Origin: Didymodactylos carnosus | Taxonomy: Eukaryota > Rotifera > Eurotatoria > Philodinida > Philodinidae | Assembly (NCBI GenBank): GCA_905250885.1 | Contig: CAJNOQ010003415.1 | Location: 1 to 20,326, forward strand | Direction of reading: 5' to 3' | Length of the DNA stretch: 20,326 bases | Shown: positions 1 to 9,175 of the stretch, piece by piece | How positions within the stretch are numbered: position 1 is the stretch's first letter | Layout of the letters: the number at the start of each line of letters is the position of its first letter | Made by a program: the position numbers and the translations under genes | Notes under the pieces: model-generated | Seen by the model: only the letters and a program-made list of their open reading frames with translations | Told to the model about the DNA's origin: nothing | Database searches by the model: none

Positions 1-140
1 GGCCAATAAACTAGACAGTTTTTAGGTGGTTTTTAGACAGTTAACACGTTGTCAACTGGCAGTTTTTAGGCAGACTGTAAACTGGCAGTTAATGAGCAGT
101 TTATTGCCCGTCTTTTTTCTCCTGGGTCACAACTGTCATT
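1..140. repeat. Degenerate GGC/TTAA repeat, possibly the end of a MITE
   Basis: Non-coding stretch in which short words such as AACTGGCAG, CAGTTTTTAGG and CAGTTTATTGCCCG recur. It ends in TTTTTTCTCCTGGGT around 111-126. The same style of repeat with a CCTGGGT end occurs at 12990-13810, and a CTTGGG end occurs at 8168-8184, so these may be members or relatives of one non-autonomous family. The element would be cut off by the window start. Family membership is inference from visual similarity only. Confidence 0.35.
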
Positions 141-1103
141 TTGTTTTAGTAAGTATCGGTATTAGTTTTGATATTACCGCTGTTGATCATCATCATCTAC
201 GTAACTCGCAATTGATTTAAGACAGAATTTAAACGATAATTATAGACAGCATAGATCTCACTTGAGTGGTGCTCGATACGCTCAGCAAACAAACATGGAA
301 GGAGACGAAACATTTTCGGTGGAGATATTTGCTCCTGCAGATGTATTCAAATGTACAAAAAGCATATATCAAACTAATTATCAAAAGTGGTTAAACTTCA
401 AACCAAGAAGAAGTTAACAACAAGATGAATCAAGTGACGAGTAGATTTGTACAATATGATGATGTATCGTACCGATTCGAAAGTAAGTAAGTAAAGGACA
501 GTGCAGGAACAAAAATGGGTGAAAATCGGAAAAATCCCAAAATCTGCTGTTTCCCCCTTGTCGTTTTCACATCCTTCATGATATTTTGCTTGTAAAGATG
601 GCTAATGGTCGTCTTACTGACTACTAATTAAGTAGTTCACTCTCGTGTTAAATGAGCTTGAACTGATTTGTAACTTATATGTGCATCTCTGGTGGTTTGA
701 TCTAAACATAGTTTATTTGATTCAACAGGGTGGTCAGGCCCTTTACATGTTGAGAACAGTCGAAAAGAAAAGTTGATTATCACACATACATACTAAAAAC
801 ACACGTACACATACAATAAAAACATATACGGCACCTCGCTGGTAAACGTTTCATTGCATTGTTGTCGATATATTTTCGCTAAGATTTATCCGACAAAGCT
901 TTGGAAATGATTTTCTAGGAAATGATCTTCTAGATTTTCTAGATTTTTCTATGATCCAGTTTTTAACTTAGTTATGTAATGAACCTCCATCATCCAATCG
1001 AGCTCAGAAATTTACTACCGATAAATCGAATCATATCTTACACGTCAAATTTGTCTATTCACTTTTGAGTTTCCCGTTACTAGTTGTAAAAATGCAAAGA
1101 CTA
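141..1103. other. Mostly unassigned sequence with one exon-like ORF
   Basis: A 40-codon ORF starts with ATG at 295 in a favourable AAACATGG context and stops at 415. Eight further codons stay open in the same frame to 442. Its translation has a segment resembling the SxYxxxYxxWLxFKP pattern seen near the N-terminus of some tyrosine-recombinase-like eukaryotic proteins, but it is too short to assign. A GTAAGTAAGTAAAGG string at 482-496 would make a good splice donor. No following exon was recognised. From 500 to 1103 nothing is visible beyond short AT-rich direct repeats, for example TTCTAGATTTT near 930-950. Confidence 0.25.
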
Positions 1104-1134
1104 TTATCTACCGTGTGCAAGCCACGGTAGATAA
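1104..1134. repeat. Perfect 12-bp stem, 7-nt loop hairpin
   Basis: TTATCTACCGTG at 1104-1115 is the exact reverse complement of 1123-1134, with loop TGCAAGC. It stands alone in otherwise unstructured sequence. A short stable hairpin of this kind could be the end structure of a non-autonomous element such as a Helitron-type terminus, but no CTRR end or second boundary was found, so its role is unknown. Confidence 0.6.
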
Positions 1135-1458
1135 CAGAGGATGAAAAAGAGATAGCTTTAGCGAGAAGAGCATCTGTTCTTTCAAACATAATTCTGAGTA
1201 ACAGCTCACGATATGATCTGGTTTGCAGAAGAGTGGCATTAATAATAATACGCGTTGCCTAAGATTTCAGACAAAGCACTAAAGATATATTCATTCTAAG
1301 GGCTAATGTAAGCGAATCGTAGATGAACGCCAACTGATATGAACTATTTTCTCTTCAAATGATAGTACCTTTAATACCCTTCATATAACGTGTCGAGAGC
1401 TCAGTTACAAAGAAGCAAACACGATAATACCATAGATGATTGAAGCCATCCGTAAGTG

Positions 1459-1935
1459 ATAATTTTTTATATGGATCACGAATCTGGTACACTTTTGTCC
1501 TCATGCACCTTTTCAAAAAAATCTCTATTTGAATCTAAATTCTCCAGACCCTAATACATCACAAACTTTTGTGTCTACAAATACTGATAGTGGCAGATTG
1601 TAGAGCATATTACCTCATCTACATGAACAAGTTGTATTCGAACTAAAAACTATTATTTATCAGGTTATAATATCTTATCTAGAAAAGTGCATCAGTCATG
1701 CTTATTTTGAATGGATAAAATTCTTAAACTTCTATAACGGGATAATAATTGTTCGAATAACCTGTGTGCATACGTGGCATGATATGCTTTACAATCTGAC
1801 ATAGTCAATACCTGTTTAGACAAAAGTTTGTGATGAGCTAGAATCTAGGGATCTTAAATTAAAACACAGTGACACTGAAAGGGTGTATGAAGACAGAATA
1901 ATACCAAATTCGTGATCAGCATCAAAAATTACTCT
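1459..1935. repeat. Long imperfect inverted repeat (foldback), about 185-bp arms
   Basis: The arm at about 1459-1642 pairs with about 1751-1935. Shared blocks include GGATCACGAATCTGG against its partner near 1903-1917, CATCACAAACTTTTGT at 1557-1572 against ACAAAAGTTTGTGATG at 1820-1835, and AGATTGTAGAGCATAT against ATATGCTTTACAATCT. Weaker symmetry continues through the 108-bp centre near 1697. The arms have diverged by substitutions and small indels, so this is an old foldback or hairpin MITE. No clear target-site duplication or coding content was found. Confidence 0.65.
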
Positions 1936-2460
1936 TAATTATAATGCTCTGAAGGAAAAATTGAAGAGACACCTGAGGAACCTTCCTGATAAGTAATAAA
2001 ACTTTTTTACGTAAATTAGAACATTTCTAAGATGATCGAAGGTTCAATCAATAATAATAACATGTTATACCTTCTTAATACTAGTCCAGTGTACATTGGC
2101 ACGAAGCTGGTAGATGAGAGCTGAAATCATCTCTCAGAGTATTTTTCAAATCTTTCTTGTTCTAATCGCTAAGAAGCAGTATAGTTTTCCAGAAACCGTG
2201 CCTAAATGGGCGCACAACGAAACACGGAAGCTCGAAAAGATCCTTAAGTTATATATTCCTGTAATAGAATCGATCAATCAAATAGCTCTTGAAAATTTAG
2301 CTTGACATTTTCAATGCAGCGTCTATCAGTCATAAGATACCGTGAAATCATATATTATCAAGTAGTACAATCCGTATTATCAAACATACATCAACATAGA
2401 CGCTACAAAATTGCATATGCGCACCATATATGGTGTGTGAAAGTTTAAACGACTACAGTT
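1936..2460. other. Intergenic, no feature recognised
   Basis: The stretch lies beyond the 3' end of the CUB-LDLa gene. A 63-codon ORF at 2114-2305 on the plus strand has no recognisable domain and is treated as chance. A 14-bp perfect palindrome CACCATATATGGTG sits at 2422-2435, about 26 bp past the stop codon of the minus-strand gene. Nothing else is supportable. Confidence 0.4.
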
Positions 2461-3376
2461 TTATTTTCCGCTGCATGTCAGTTTTTGACTATTGTCACCA
2501 CAATAATTTTTTGACGAACAGTCAAATTTGCTCGATATACAATAATTATTTTTACATCTATAAAATCCAACATCTCTGGCACAGTTTGTTACAGCTACAG
2601 CTAAATAAAATAGAAGCACGGCGCATATCTATTTGCACAACGAAAGAAAAAAGATGTGTGTACTTACAAAAGTCTATTGCAACTGTTGCCGTGAATCCAG
2701 TACCCTGTTTTCCATCATTATTACTTGAGAATACAATGACAGCAGTATTCGAGTTCGACTACAGAAATACAGAATAAAAGTTACTTTCCACTGTTTCTGA
2801 TAGAAGTTGGATAAAATAAAACTAAATTGCTTACTCTAACATAAAAGTCTTTTTTACCACACTGTTCCGTTGCAACACTATTCAACAAAGTACCACCAAC
2901 TTTTCCATCATAAATTTTGAGGGAATCACCGCAGTTCCCATCTGGAGCAATATCCATCTTTTCTATTGAAACAATTATTCTTTGATTAGTTGTTGATCCT
3001 TTTATTGTTAAAGTACAAGCTTCGTTGTCTTTATATTTCTTTGATGTAAATTCATACGATTCACCCGGCATTTTATCTCCATCTAAACAGATGAGAAACA
3101 CAATGAAAAATGTTGAATACATACCATGGCAGTTTCTAACGTCTACTAACCTAATGTGACTGTTGTTCCACAAAGTTTGTCAATTGCTAGAAAGTGGAAA
3201 CAACTGAGTTAAAATTAAGAGATCTCAAATACTCATGCATAATCACAATGATGAAGTGTACGTGAATCTCTGACAATAGTTTCATACTCACTTGGAGAGG
3301 ACGGAGCAAATAATCCATTTGATGTATTGATCAGCAGAGTCAACGCTAGTGCGATCAAACAAATACGATCGCTCAT
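2461..3376 (-). CDS. Secreted CUB plus LDL-receptor class A domain protein, five exons
   Basis: Exons on the minus strand are 3376-3292, 3186-3151, 3082-2835, 2758-2668 and 2600-2461. They join in frame to 199 codons plus stop. Introns are 105, 68, 76 and 67 bp, all GT...AG, with donors GTGAGT, GTTAGT, GTAAGC and GTAAGT. Residues 1-21 form a signal peptide (ALALTLLI core). Residues about 34-153 are a CUB domain with the four expected cysteines C34, C63, C91 and C115 and the CGDSLKIYDG strand. Residues about 158-196 are an LDLa module with six cysteines (160, 169, 174, 181, 187, 196). Its calcium site looks incomplete: D189 is kept, but the usual SDE triad reads SQK. CUB and LDLa modules mediate extracellular protein binding, so a secreted binding role is inferred; the ligand is unknown. 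The exon 5 acceptor could also lie 6 bp further in. An AATAAA overlaps the stop codon. A partial inverted copy lies at 19406-20066. Confidence 0.85.
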
Positions 3377-3437
3377 GATTTCGTTTGCTTGTAAACTGAC
3401 TGGTGACGAATGACTTATTTACTCAGAAGTTTCGAAG

Positions 3438-3447
3438 CTTATATAAG
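3438..3447 (-). promoter_or_regulatory. TATA box of the CUB-LDLa gene
   Basis: CTTATATAAG lies about 62-71 bp upstream of the ATG at 3376, which fits a core promoter with a short 5' leader. The C39-like gene has an almost identical box at a similar distance. The corresponding segment is deleted from the inverted copy near 19783. Confidence 0.6.
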
Positions 3448-3905
3448 ATTTTAATTTTATGACCAAAATATGTTTGAAGCCTTGATTTCACCTACTTCTC
3501 AATCGCTTGGCCATAAGGCGTTGTTGTGTGTTTAATTATTCACGTATTTTTTTCTCGAAAAATACGAATGTTTTTCTTTTTTCTTTTCTTTTGAATTGTT
3601 TGAAAAGAACAGAAAAAATACTTCTTCAAAAATATGAAAGCATGTAATAGTACATTGGTTCCATTAATCAATGAAGCCTTGCTTATTTTTCCCATTCATA
3701 TAGAAGGCAAACAATACGACATTGTCATACGAAAACAAGTCGCAGTTGAAAGGCACAGTTTTACTAGATGTTATATAGTCTCAAACAAGAAATAATTTAT
3801 AAAAGTATTCGCGAAACTTTGGTGGATAACTTTTAATTTGAAATGTTTAGACGTATTTAGCACAATTCATTTTCATCGTCTATAGTGACGCTCATATTTT
3901 GCGCC
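3448..3905 (-). other. Upstream region of the CUB gene, shared with the inverted copy
   Basis: This non-coding DNA 5' of the CUB-LDLa gene matches 19406-19783 in reverse orientation, apart from a roughly 24-bp stretch near 3607-3632 absent from the other copy. Homology stops at about 3905, where TTTGGCGC gives way to AACCCAGGG, a possible insertion junction. A 54-codon plus-strand ORF (3634-3795) is open in both copies, but nearly all differences between the copies change the amino acid, so it is not called as a gene. Confidence 0.6.
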
Positions 3906-4335
3906 AAACCCAGGGTATCATACACCGAGGCGGGCAACAACTCCAACTCCGGACCTGAACATTCTTTGATGGACTTGGAGATTTTTTATCAAGTCCGCTT
4001 CACGTTCAAGGAGTTAAAATCTTTCACATTCAACAGCGGAATCAGTATAATCTGATATCTAATTTACCAGTCTTTTTTTATCATACATGCATCAATGTAT
4101 TACCCGTCATATATGAGTACGATGCACTCTGTAGTACAGAAACTGTTCTGAAAAACTTGGGCTCGACTTGGACTTGGGGGCTTGCCTTAGAGATGATCTC
4201 CAACACCGTACATCCGATCTTGACGAAACTTTCCATAAATGTTAGGCACAATGAGTTATGAGAATGAAAACATTTTTTTGTCTTCAAGTCTTACGGTTTA
4301 GTAGTTTTTCAGAGATCGAGTTCCAAAAGGACCCC
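3906..4335. other. No gene recognised
   Basis: The stretch begins with AACCCAGGGTATCATAC, similar to the ACCCAGG ends of nearby repeats, and runs to the outer arm of the nested foldback. It may be part of the same insertion, because CGGACCTGAACATTC near 3951-3965 resembles CGCACCTGAATATTCC inside the foldback at 4591-4606. No coding potential is visible; a 68-codon minus-strand ORF at 4081-4287 has no recognisable content. Confidence 0.35.
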
Positions 4336-4828
4336 GAAGTATTTCCCAAATTCTTTTAATATACTTTAAGCTAGAGAGTTCGGGTTTGTTTTATTTTAAA
4401 CTAAACACCTAGCTACATTGGCTGACCGGCGCCGATTTTTCAGTTAGGTCTTTGTTCGTTTTGTAGACAACCAACAAGCTCAAAACTCGAAAAACGCTTC
4501 CTGGTTTTCTAGAAATCCTCAATTGATCAAAAAACTAAGATCTAAGTTAAAAATCGGCGCCGGTCAGCCCATAAAGCCAACGGCGTCTATCCGCACCTGA
4601 ATATTCCAAGCATTTTGTACCACCTTGAAGGTTTGATCTCTCAGTGTACCACCTGAAACATGAATTTCTATAACAAAAAAGTATACCATCTTACTTTTGT
4701 TTAAGACATTGCGCCTCAAACGTCCCACAGAATAGACACCCCTGCATGTAGCTAGGTGTCTAATTTAAAATTAAACAAACCCGAACTCTCTAGCCTGAAG
4801 TATATTAGAAAAGTTTTGGAAAATACTC
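4336..4828. repeat. Nested foldback element
   Basis: The outer arms are 4336-4417 and 4746-4828; both carry the block CTAGAGAGTTCGGGTTTGTT or its complement, followed by the AACACCTAGCTACAT region. Just inside the left arm a second inverted repeat pairs GGCTGACCGGCGCCGATTTT (4420-4439) and its extension to 4451 with 4537-4568. The inner repeat is off-centre, leaving about 175 bp between it and the right outer arm. Arm similarity is roughly 80-90% by eye. Two nested stems suggest one foldback element inserted in, or recombined with, another. No ORF is involved. Confidence 0.7.
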
Positions 4829-6595
4829 CAGGTGTAACTCACATGTAGAGAAAACGCTGTATAGAATGCTCAGTTTTGAGGCTTTTAGGACAATGCCTGT
4901 AATTTTGTAATGCACGGTTATACAGAGTTGTGCGACGTCTTATTTTAATCAGAAAAGTTTGCTCACAATCTACGCGTTAAGAATAACATTTAATCGCATA
5001 AGTGTCCAGGAAGAACCCTTATTTGAAGATCCAGTTTTTCAGAGCTCATAGAAAACTTGCTCGAAAGCCGCGAAAAATCGCTTCTGTAACCGAAAGCGAT
5101 ATAGATTCCGTAAGCAGATACTTCAGGCTCTCTTTCCATGTGCTTATCTTAAAATGGATTTTTTGTCTGAGGTTTATCATTTCTGGGAGGGAGGGGGCTT
5201 AAGCTCCGTCGGACCTTGACTTGATTTGAAAATGGTCGGACCTGCCGATCTCTGATCATGTTAGCAAAATTTAGCGAAATTAGACTATTTCTTGAGCTGT
5301 AAATATTAACATTGAATTTATCATGCTCTACCAAGTAGAATAAGCCTAAAATAGTCAAGAAACCGGCGCGCTTTCAATAAACGCGCGCGTACCCCTGGAA
5401 ACGGGCCCGAAGTGAAAGATAATGATTCATCAGCAATTTTATTTAAACATGGGATTTTGATCCAGTAAAACGCCTGAACTTAATGCATGAGTGAATGTCA
5501 AAAAGTGCTTGCAATAAGAAAGTTACACTTAATTTCGTACACGGCGTCCAATTGCTGGGATCCTTTTGTTAGCCTTGGTTATATAATGTTTTACTCGGAC
5601 TTCTCGTTGAGAGCACGATGAAATCAACTTTCGTCACAGAAAGATGTCTATGCATGTCAGGAAGACGTCTTAATAGAGACGTTGAAGAAAGAATAGATTT
5701 TCTCTCTCTCGAGATATGAAAGTAATGTTTCTAAGCGTCGAATTCTTTTTTATTTTGTTAATTTCTAAAAGCTTTTTAATTCTAATCAAATAAATGTGCA
5801 TTCAAAATTAGCAGCTATTATAATTTTAACAGTTCTGTTATTTGGTTTTTATTTATTTAAAAACACATTATCCTAAGGCACGCCTACACTTTTTTGTTAT
5901 TGGTCATATGTATGTATTTATCCGAAGCAAGATGTATTAGTCAGATTATATTAATAAAATGCGTTCTTTACTGTATCATTTCCTATTATTATTTTGAAAG
6001 CTTTACAATAGACGAAACAACTTAGTGAATTACAATCTCAACTATATTACTTGTTCTGTTAAAGATAATAGTGACCTCCCACACTATTCAGCTTTTAATT
6101 GCGAATCAACAAATGGTTCATCTGGGATCGAGATGATGTATGTGGAAATCTGTCACAATTTTACTTTAAGTTTAGATACCTCGTATTGTCCGCATTTGTC
6201 CCAAGATCTTTTTGGCTTACATAACAGGCTATCCGTTTTTGCATTTTCAAAATTTAGCGTTCAATACTATGCATCACATCTTTCTGTCTATGTACAGCCT
6301 GTCTGGCTTTCTCGGTTTACTTTACAATTCCTCTTAAATGTTTAGATCATGTAGCGGTCTGAATGAACAAGCATAGTTTGAAAAAATGTCTCTTTGTATC
6401 CCAGGGCACTCTATTACCGTTAGTTTACACATAGAAGAAAAAACAAAATATAGAAGATTGATTGCTACAAGGTTTTTTCCGCAGGCATTTAATTGTATTT
6501 CACGAAAAGGTCTTTTTCCGATGTTACGATCAAACAAGCAATCCTTCTAGTTTCACATTTTTTCACAGAGTAAATAAGCAAAATTAGTTTTTTTT
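4829..6595. other. Intergenic, no gene recognised
   Basis: About 1.8 kb with only short, domain-less ORFs. The largest, 6025-6345 on the plus strand, opens with GTG and has no early ATG, codon pattern or motif I recognise. A GC-rich patch CCGGCGCGC...CGCGCGCG at about 5363-5390 stands out from the AT-rich surroundings, but I cannot assign a role. No repeat boundaries were found. Confidence 0.35.
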
Positions 6596-6812
6596 ATTAG
6601 TTTTTGATTGTAAACTCTTCCTTTTAAATTTTATTAACAGAAATTATTTCAAAAACGTTTCGGAAGAATCTTCTTCCTTCTTCAGTTTGAAAAAATAATG
6701 AATGACAATTTTTTTTTTCAAACTGAAGAAGGAAGAAGATTCTTCCGAAACGTTTTTGAAATAATTTCTGTTAATAAAATTTAAAAGGAAGGGTTTACAA
6801 TCAAAAACTAAT
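6596..6812. repeat. Near-perfect 100-bp hairpin (MITE-like)
   Basis: The left arm 6596-6695 and right arm 6713-6812 are reverse complements over 100 bp with a single T/C difference near 6616. The loop is 17 bp (6696-6712). Near-identity of the arms implies recent formation or arm homogenisation, unlike the diverged foldbacks elsewhere in the window. The ORFs on this segment are by-products of the symmetry. No unambiguous target-site duplication was seen. It lies about 70 bp past the polyadenylation signal of the C39-like gene. Confidence 0.85.
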
Positions 6813-6884
6813 TCAATGTCCTTCCAAACTATCACACAATTTAAATACGCAAAATTATTGATTTAAATCGCAGAATATTAAGTT

Positions 6885-6890
6885 TTTATT
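6885..6890 (-). terminator. Polyadenylation signal of the C39-like gene
   Basis: AATAAA on the minus strand (TTTATT on plus) lies 85 bp downstream of the TGA stop at 6978-6976, a normal 3' UTR distance. Confidence 0.5.
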
Positions 6891-6975
6891 CATTCCAGTT
6901 CAGTAGATGCTTTGCAAACATCTGGCAGAATATAGAGAGATGAAATAACTGACAAAAATGAAAATCAAATCACTG

Positions 6976-9097
6976 TCAAACAAATTTAACACAACGATAA
7001 TATGTAGAACCGTTCGAGGGAAAATGATTTGGGTCATTAAATGTCCAAGTATCACCATTTGCTTGAAAGTCATATCTATAATCATATTTTGAATTTAAAA
7101 ATTTACTTTCATTTCCAGATGTTGGAACAGTCTTGTATGTGTCATATCGTAATAGAACGTATTTTTGGTTTGGTATAAGATTCGACACAACAACTGTGCC
7201 TTGCAGTAATTTCGACTTCGACCCTAGTGATACATTGGGTTCATCCCATGAATTAATATATAATCGAACCGGTAGCGTTGAATGACTATTATCTATTATA
7301 CCTGTGATGGCTAAGCCATATGTTACATCTTTAGGTATACATCCTCCGTCAAATACATCTTTCTTACATGACTTTCTCGTACTCATCATTGTATCCAAAC
7401 GTCGCTGAGTTATTTGATTTTGAAATAAATTATGAAAATAAATAACATCGTTATCATCGTATACATCCTTACTCTGATAATCAATTCCAATTACGGGCAT
7501 AATATGATCATAATCCTCATCCTTTTCACCATATAGATAAGCAGTTATAATACACGGATATTTTTTAATTAAATTTTGTTTTAACCATACACAATATTGT
7601 TTATATTGGGGTTGTTTTTCTTTGTTATAATTCCATTCAAGATAATTGAATAATAATGTATTTAACGTTCGTTTGTCGCTACCAATGCCAATAAGTACTT
7701 CGCCACCATTTATTTGACGTATGATATTTTGTGATATCCATGAACCATAATAAAGTGCTACAAATATACATACTTGTGAGTATGTGTAGAATACTATTGT
7801 ATATAGAACGACAGTTTAGTCAACAAGGATTATCACAAAGGTGGCGACTCTTCCAAGTACATTCTTCCTCTCGCGACTGGAATTTCAAGAAATGCAAAAA
7901 AGAGGCAGTTTTCCAGGCAGAAAAAAGTAAGCAAGGAAATCTAGCTTATCAAATAGCTCAAGCGCCCGTTTAATCGTAGATCTTTTGGGTCAAATAGCTA
8001 GCTACTCCGAGTAAGTGCCCACTTGCTAGCTGCAAGCATTCGATCCAGTGGGTGCTTAATTGAGCGATTAGTGTCCAATTCAGACACATCAGCTAGTTTC
8101 AACTCGCTTAAGCTAGCTTTGATGGGTTAAAAATTGGGTCAGGTAGCTGCAAGTGCCCGCCTTACGACCTTTTTTTCTGCTTGGGTTGTTCGATAGACAA
8201 TCGATGATTTTGATGTCGTGAACACATTAGAAGCCAAAGAAATTCAACTAGTTTTACTTTGCATATACAGCAGCTTTTATTTAATTCGTCTAAATCTAAC
8301 ACTGTTTCGACTAAATGCGAGTATGTTCTTTTCAAGATTTAATAAAACAAAGTGATGAACGCGGAAGAAGTTTTCAAAACTTCGCTGGATTTCGGGTTCA
8401 GTCAATCAATTAGTATAGTGCATAAGTGTGCTGAAGAGTTCATTCAAAACGTCGTTGGTGATGATGGTTAATTCATCCTCACGCATCTTATATATGCCGT
8501 AGCCGATAGTATCGTCCATTAACCGTTTTCAGGTGTACATTTAGTTATCTGATGTGTCGGCCAACTTTTGCAAAGTAAATTTTTGTTCCGATTATAACAA
8601 CGCTCTGACCCTCAGCAATGTAGGCAGGTAACGATCGTTTCAAATGTAAATGTGCCCACATGGATAGTAGAATGCTGAAAAAATTTTGAAACCACAACTT
8701 AAACTTTAGAAGAAATCTCGGATTACGTTGAGATATGTTCAGTTTTATTAGAGTTAAGAATTGGGATCAGCACATAAAATCGAATGCACGAAACAAAAGC
8801 CTTTGATCTTTAGATCGAACTGAAGGTCAAGAGAATCATTTATCAAAAATAAATTGTGGGAAGTAACATACATCCTTCTACAGTGTAACAGCAAATCTTT
8901 GTACAGAAAGGTAAGATTTTATCATTTCCTGGTAATAAAACAAAAAACTAACCGATTGCTTGTATCGATGTTTCACCGCAATATCCATGTCCATTTTCCC
9001 ACTGTTTGCGGGGTGGTATGTCAATCTGGAGTTTGGTTATACCGGATACACCTGTGCCACACATCAGAACAAACAAACATAAGTAATAAAGAGCCAT
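6976..9097 (-). CDS. Secreted C39-like (papain-fold) putative peptidase family protein, two exons
   Basis: Exon 1 is 9097-8953 and exon 2 is 7757-6976. Joined G|CA, they give 308 residues ending at TGA. I place the start at the ATG at 9097, since the frame further upstream offers only a TTG. Residues 1-19 are a signal peptide. Residues 35-52 hold the motif ENGHGYCGETSIQ with candidate nucleophile C40. DYDHIMPVIGID gives candidate H133, and HN at 157-158 may supply the third residue. Residues about 185-308 form a predicted beta-rich tail with an AITGIID...LPVR segment. This matches my memory of an uncharacterised C39-like family with YCGE(T/V)S and DHI(M/V)PV motifs found in scattered eukaryotes. 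Hydrolase activity is inferred from the family fold and not shown here. The donor CG|GTTAGT and acceptor TTTGTAG are canonical. A TATA box and poly(A) signal flank the gene. The intron is unusually long (1195 bp). Confidence 0.82.
7758..8952 (-). other. Unusually long intron of the C39-like gene
   Basis: The intron is bounded by GTTAGT at 8952 and TTTGTAG at 7758. The exons either side join in frame through a conserved-looking helix (IQAI-ALYYGSW), so the assignment is firm. Its 1195 bp compares with 67-105 bp for the introns of the CUB gene. It contains a repeat-rich segment at about 7912-8184. An 80-codon plus-strand ORF at 7731-7973 overlaps exon 2 antisense and is not considered real. Confidence 0.8.
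7912..8184. repeat. Candidate MITE inside the C39-gene intron
   Basis: The left end CCAGGCAGAAAAAAG and the reverse complement of the right end, CCCAAGCAGAAAAAAAGG, form an imperfect terminal inverted repeat. Inside, TAGCTAGC/GCTAGCT and AGTGCCC words recur in both orientations, for example TTGCTAGCTGCAAG at 8023-8036 and GTAGCTGCAAGTGCCCGCC at 8144-8162. No clear target-site duplication could be matched, so the exact boundaries are uncertain. Confidence 0.45.
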
Positions 9098-9165
9098 TCT
9101 CAATTTCTGCCAACACAAGAATCCAAAAGGTGTCCCTTTAAGCAACAAGTGTACTAGAAACGCTT

Positions 9166-9175
9166 CTTATATAAA
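9166..9175 (-). promoter_or_regulatory. TATA box of the C39-like gene
   Basis: TTTATATAAG on the minus strand lies about 70-80 bp upstream of the ATG at 9097, the same arrangement as the CUB-LDLa gene. Confidence 0.6.

Noticed and set aside
2114..2305. 63-codon plus-strand ORF
   Set aside because: No recognisable domain, no promoter or splice context, and it sits between repeats and the convergent end of the CUB gene.
3634..3795. A 54-codon ORF upstream of the CUB gene, also open in the inverted copy (19521-19706, minus)
   Set aside because: Of about 13 codon differences between the copies only about two are silent, so there is no sign of protein-level selection. Shared openness is explained by recent duplication.
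6025..6345. 106-codon plus-strand ORF
   Set aside because: It starts with GTG, has no early ATG, no recognised motif, no flanking signals and no splice-compatible neighbours.
6644..6835. ORF across the hairpin
   Set aside because: The reading frame arises from the inverted repeat; the peptide is itself near-symmetric and has no domain.
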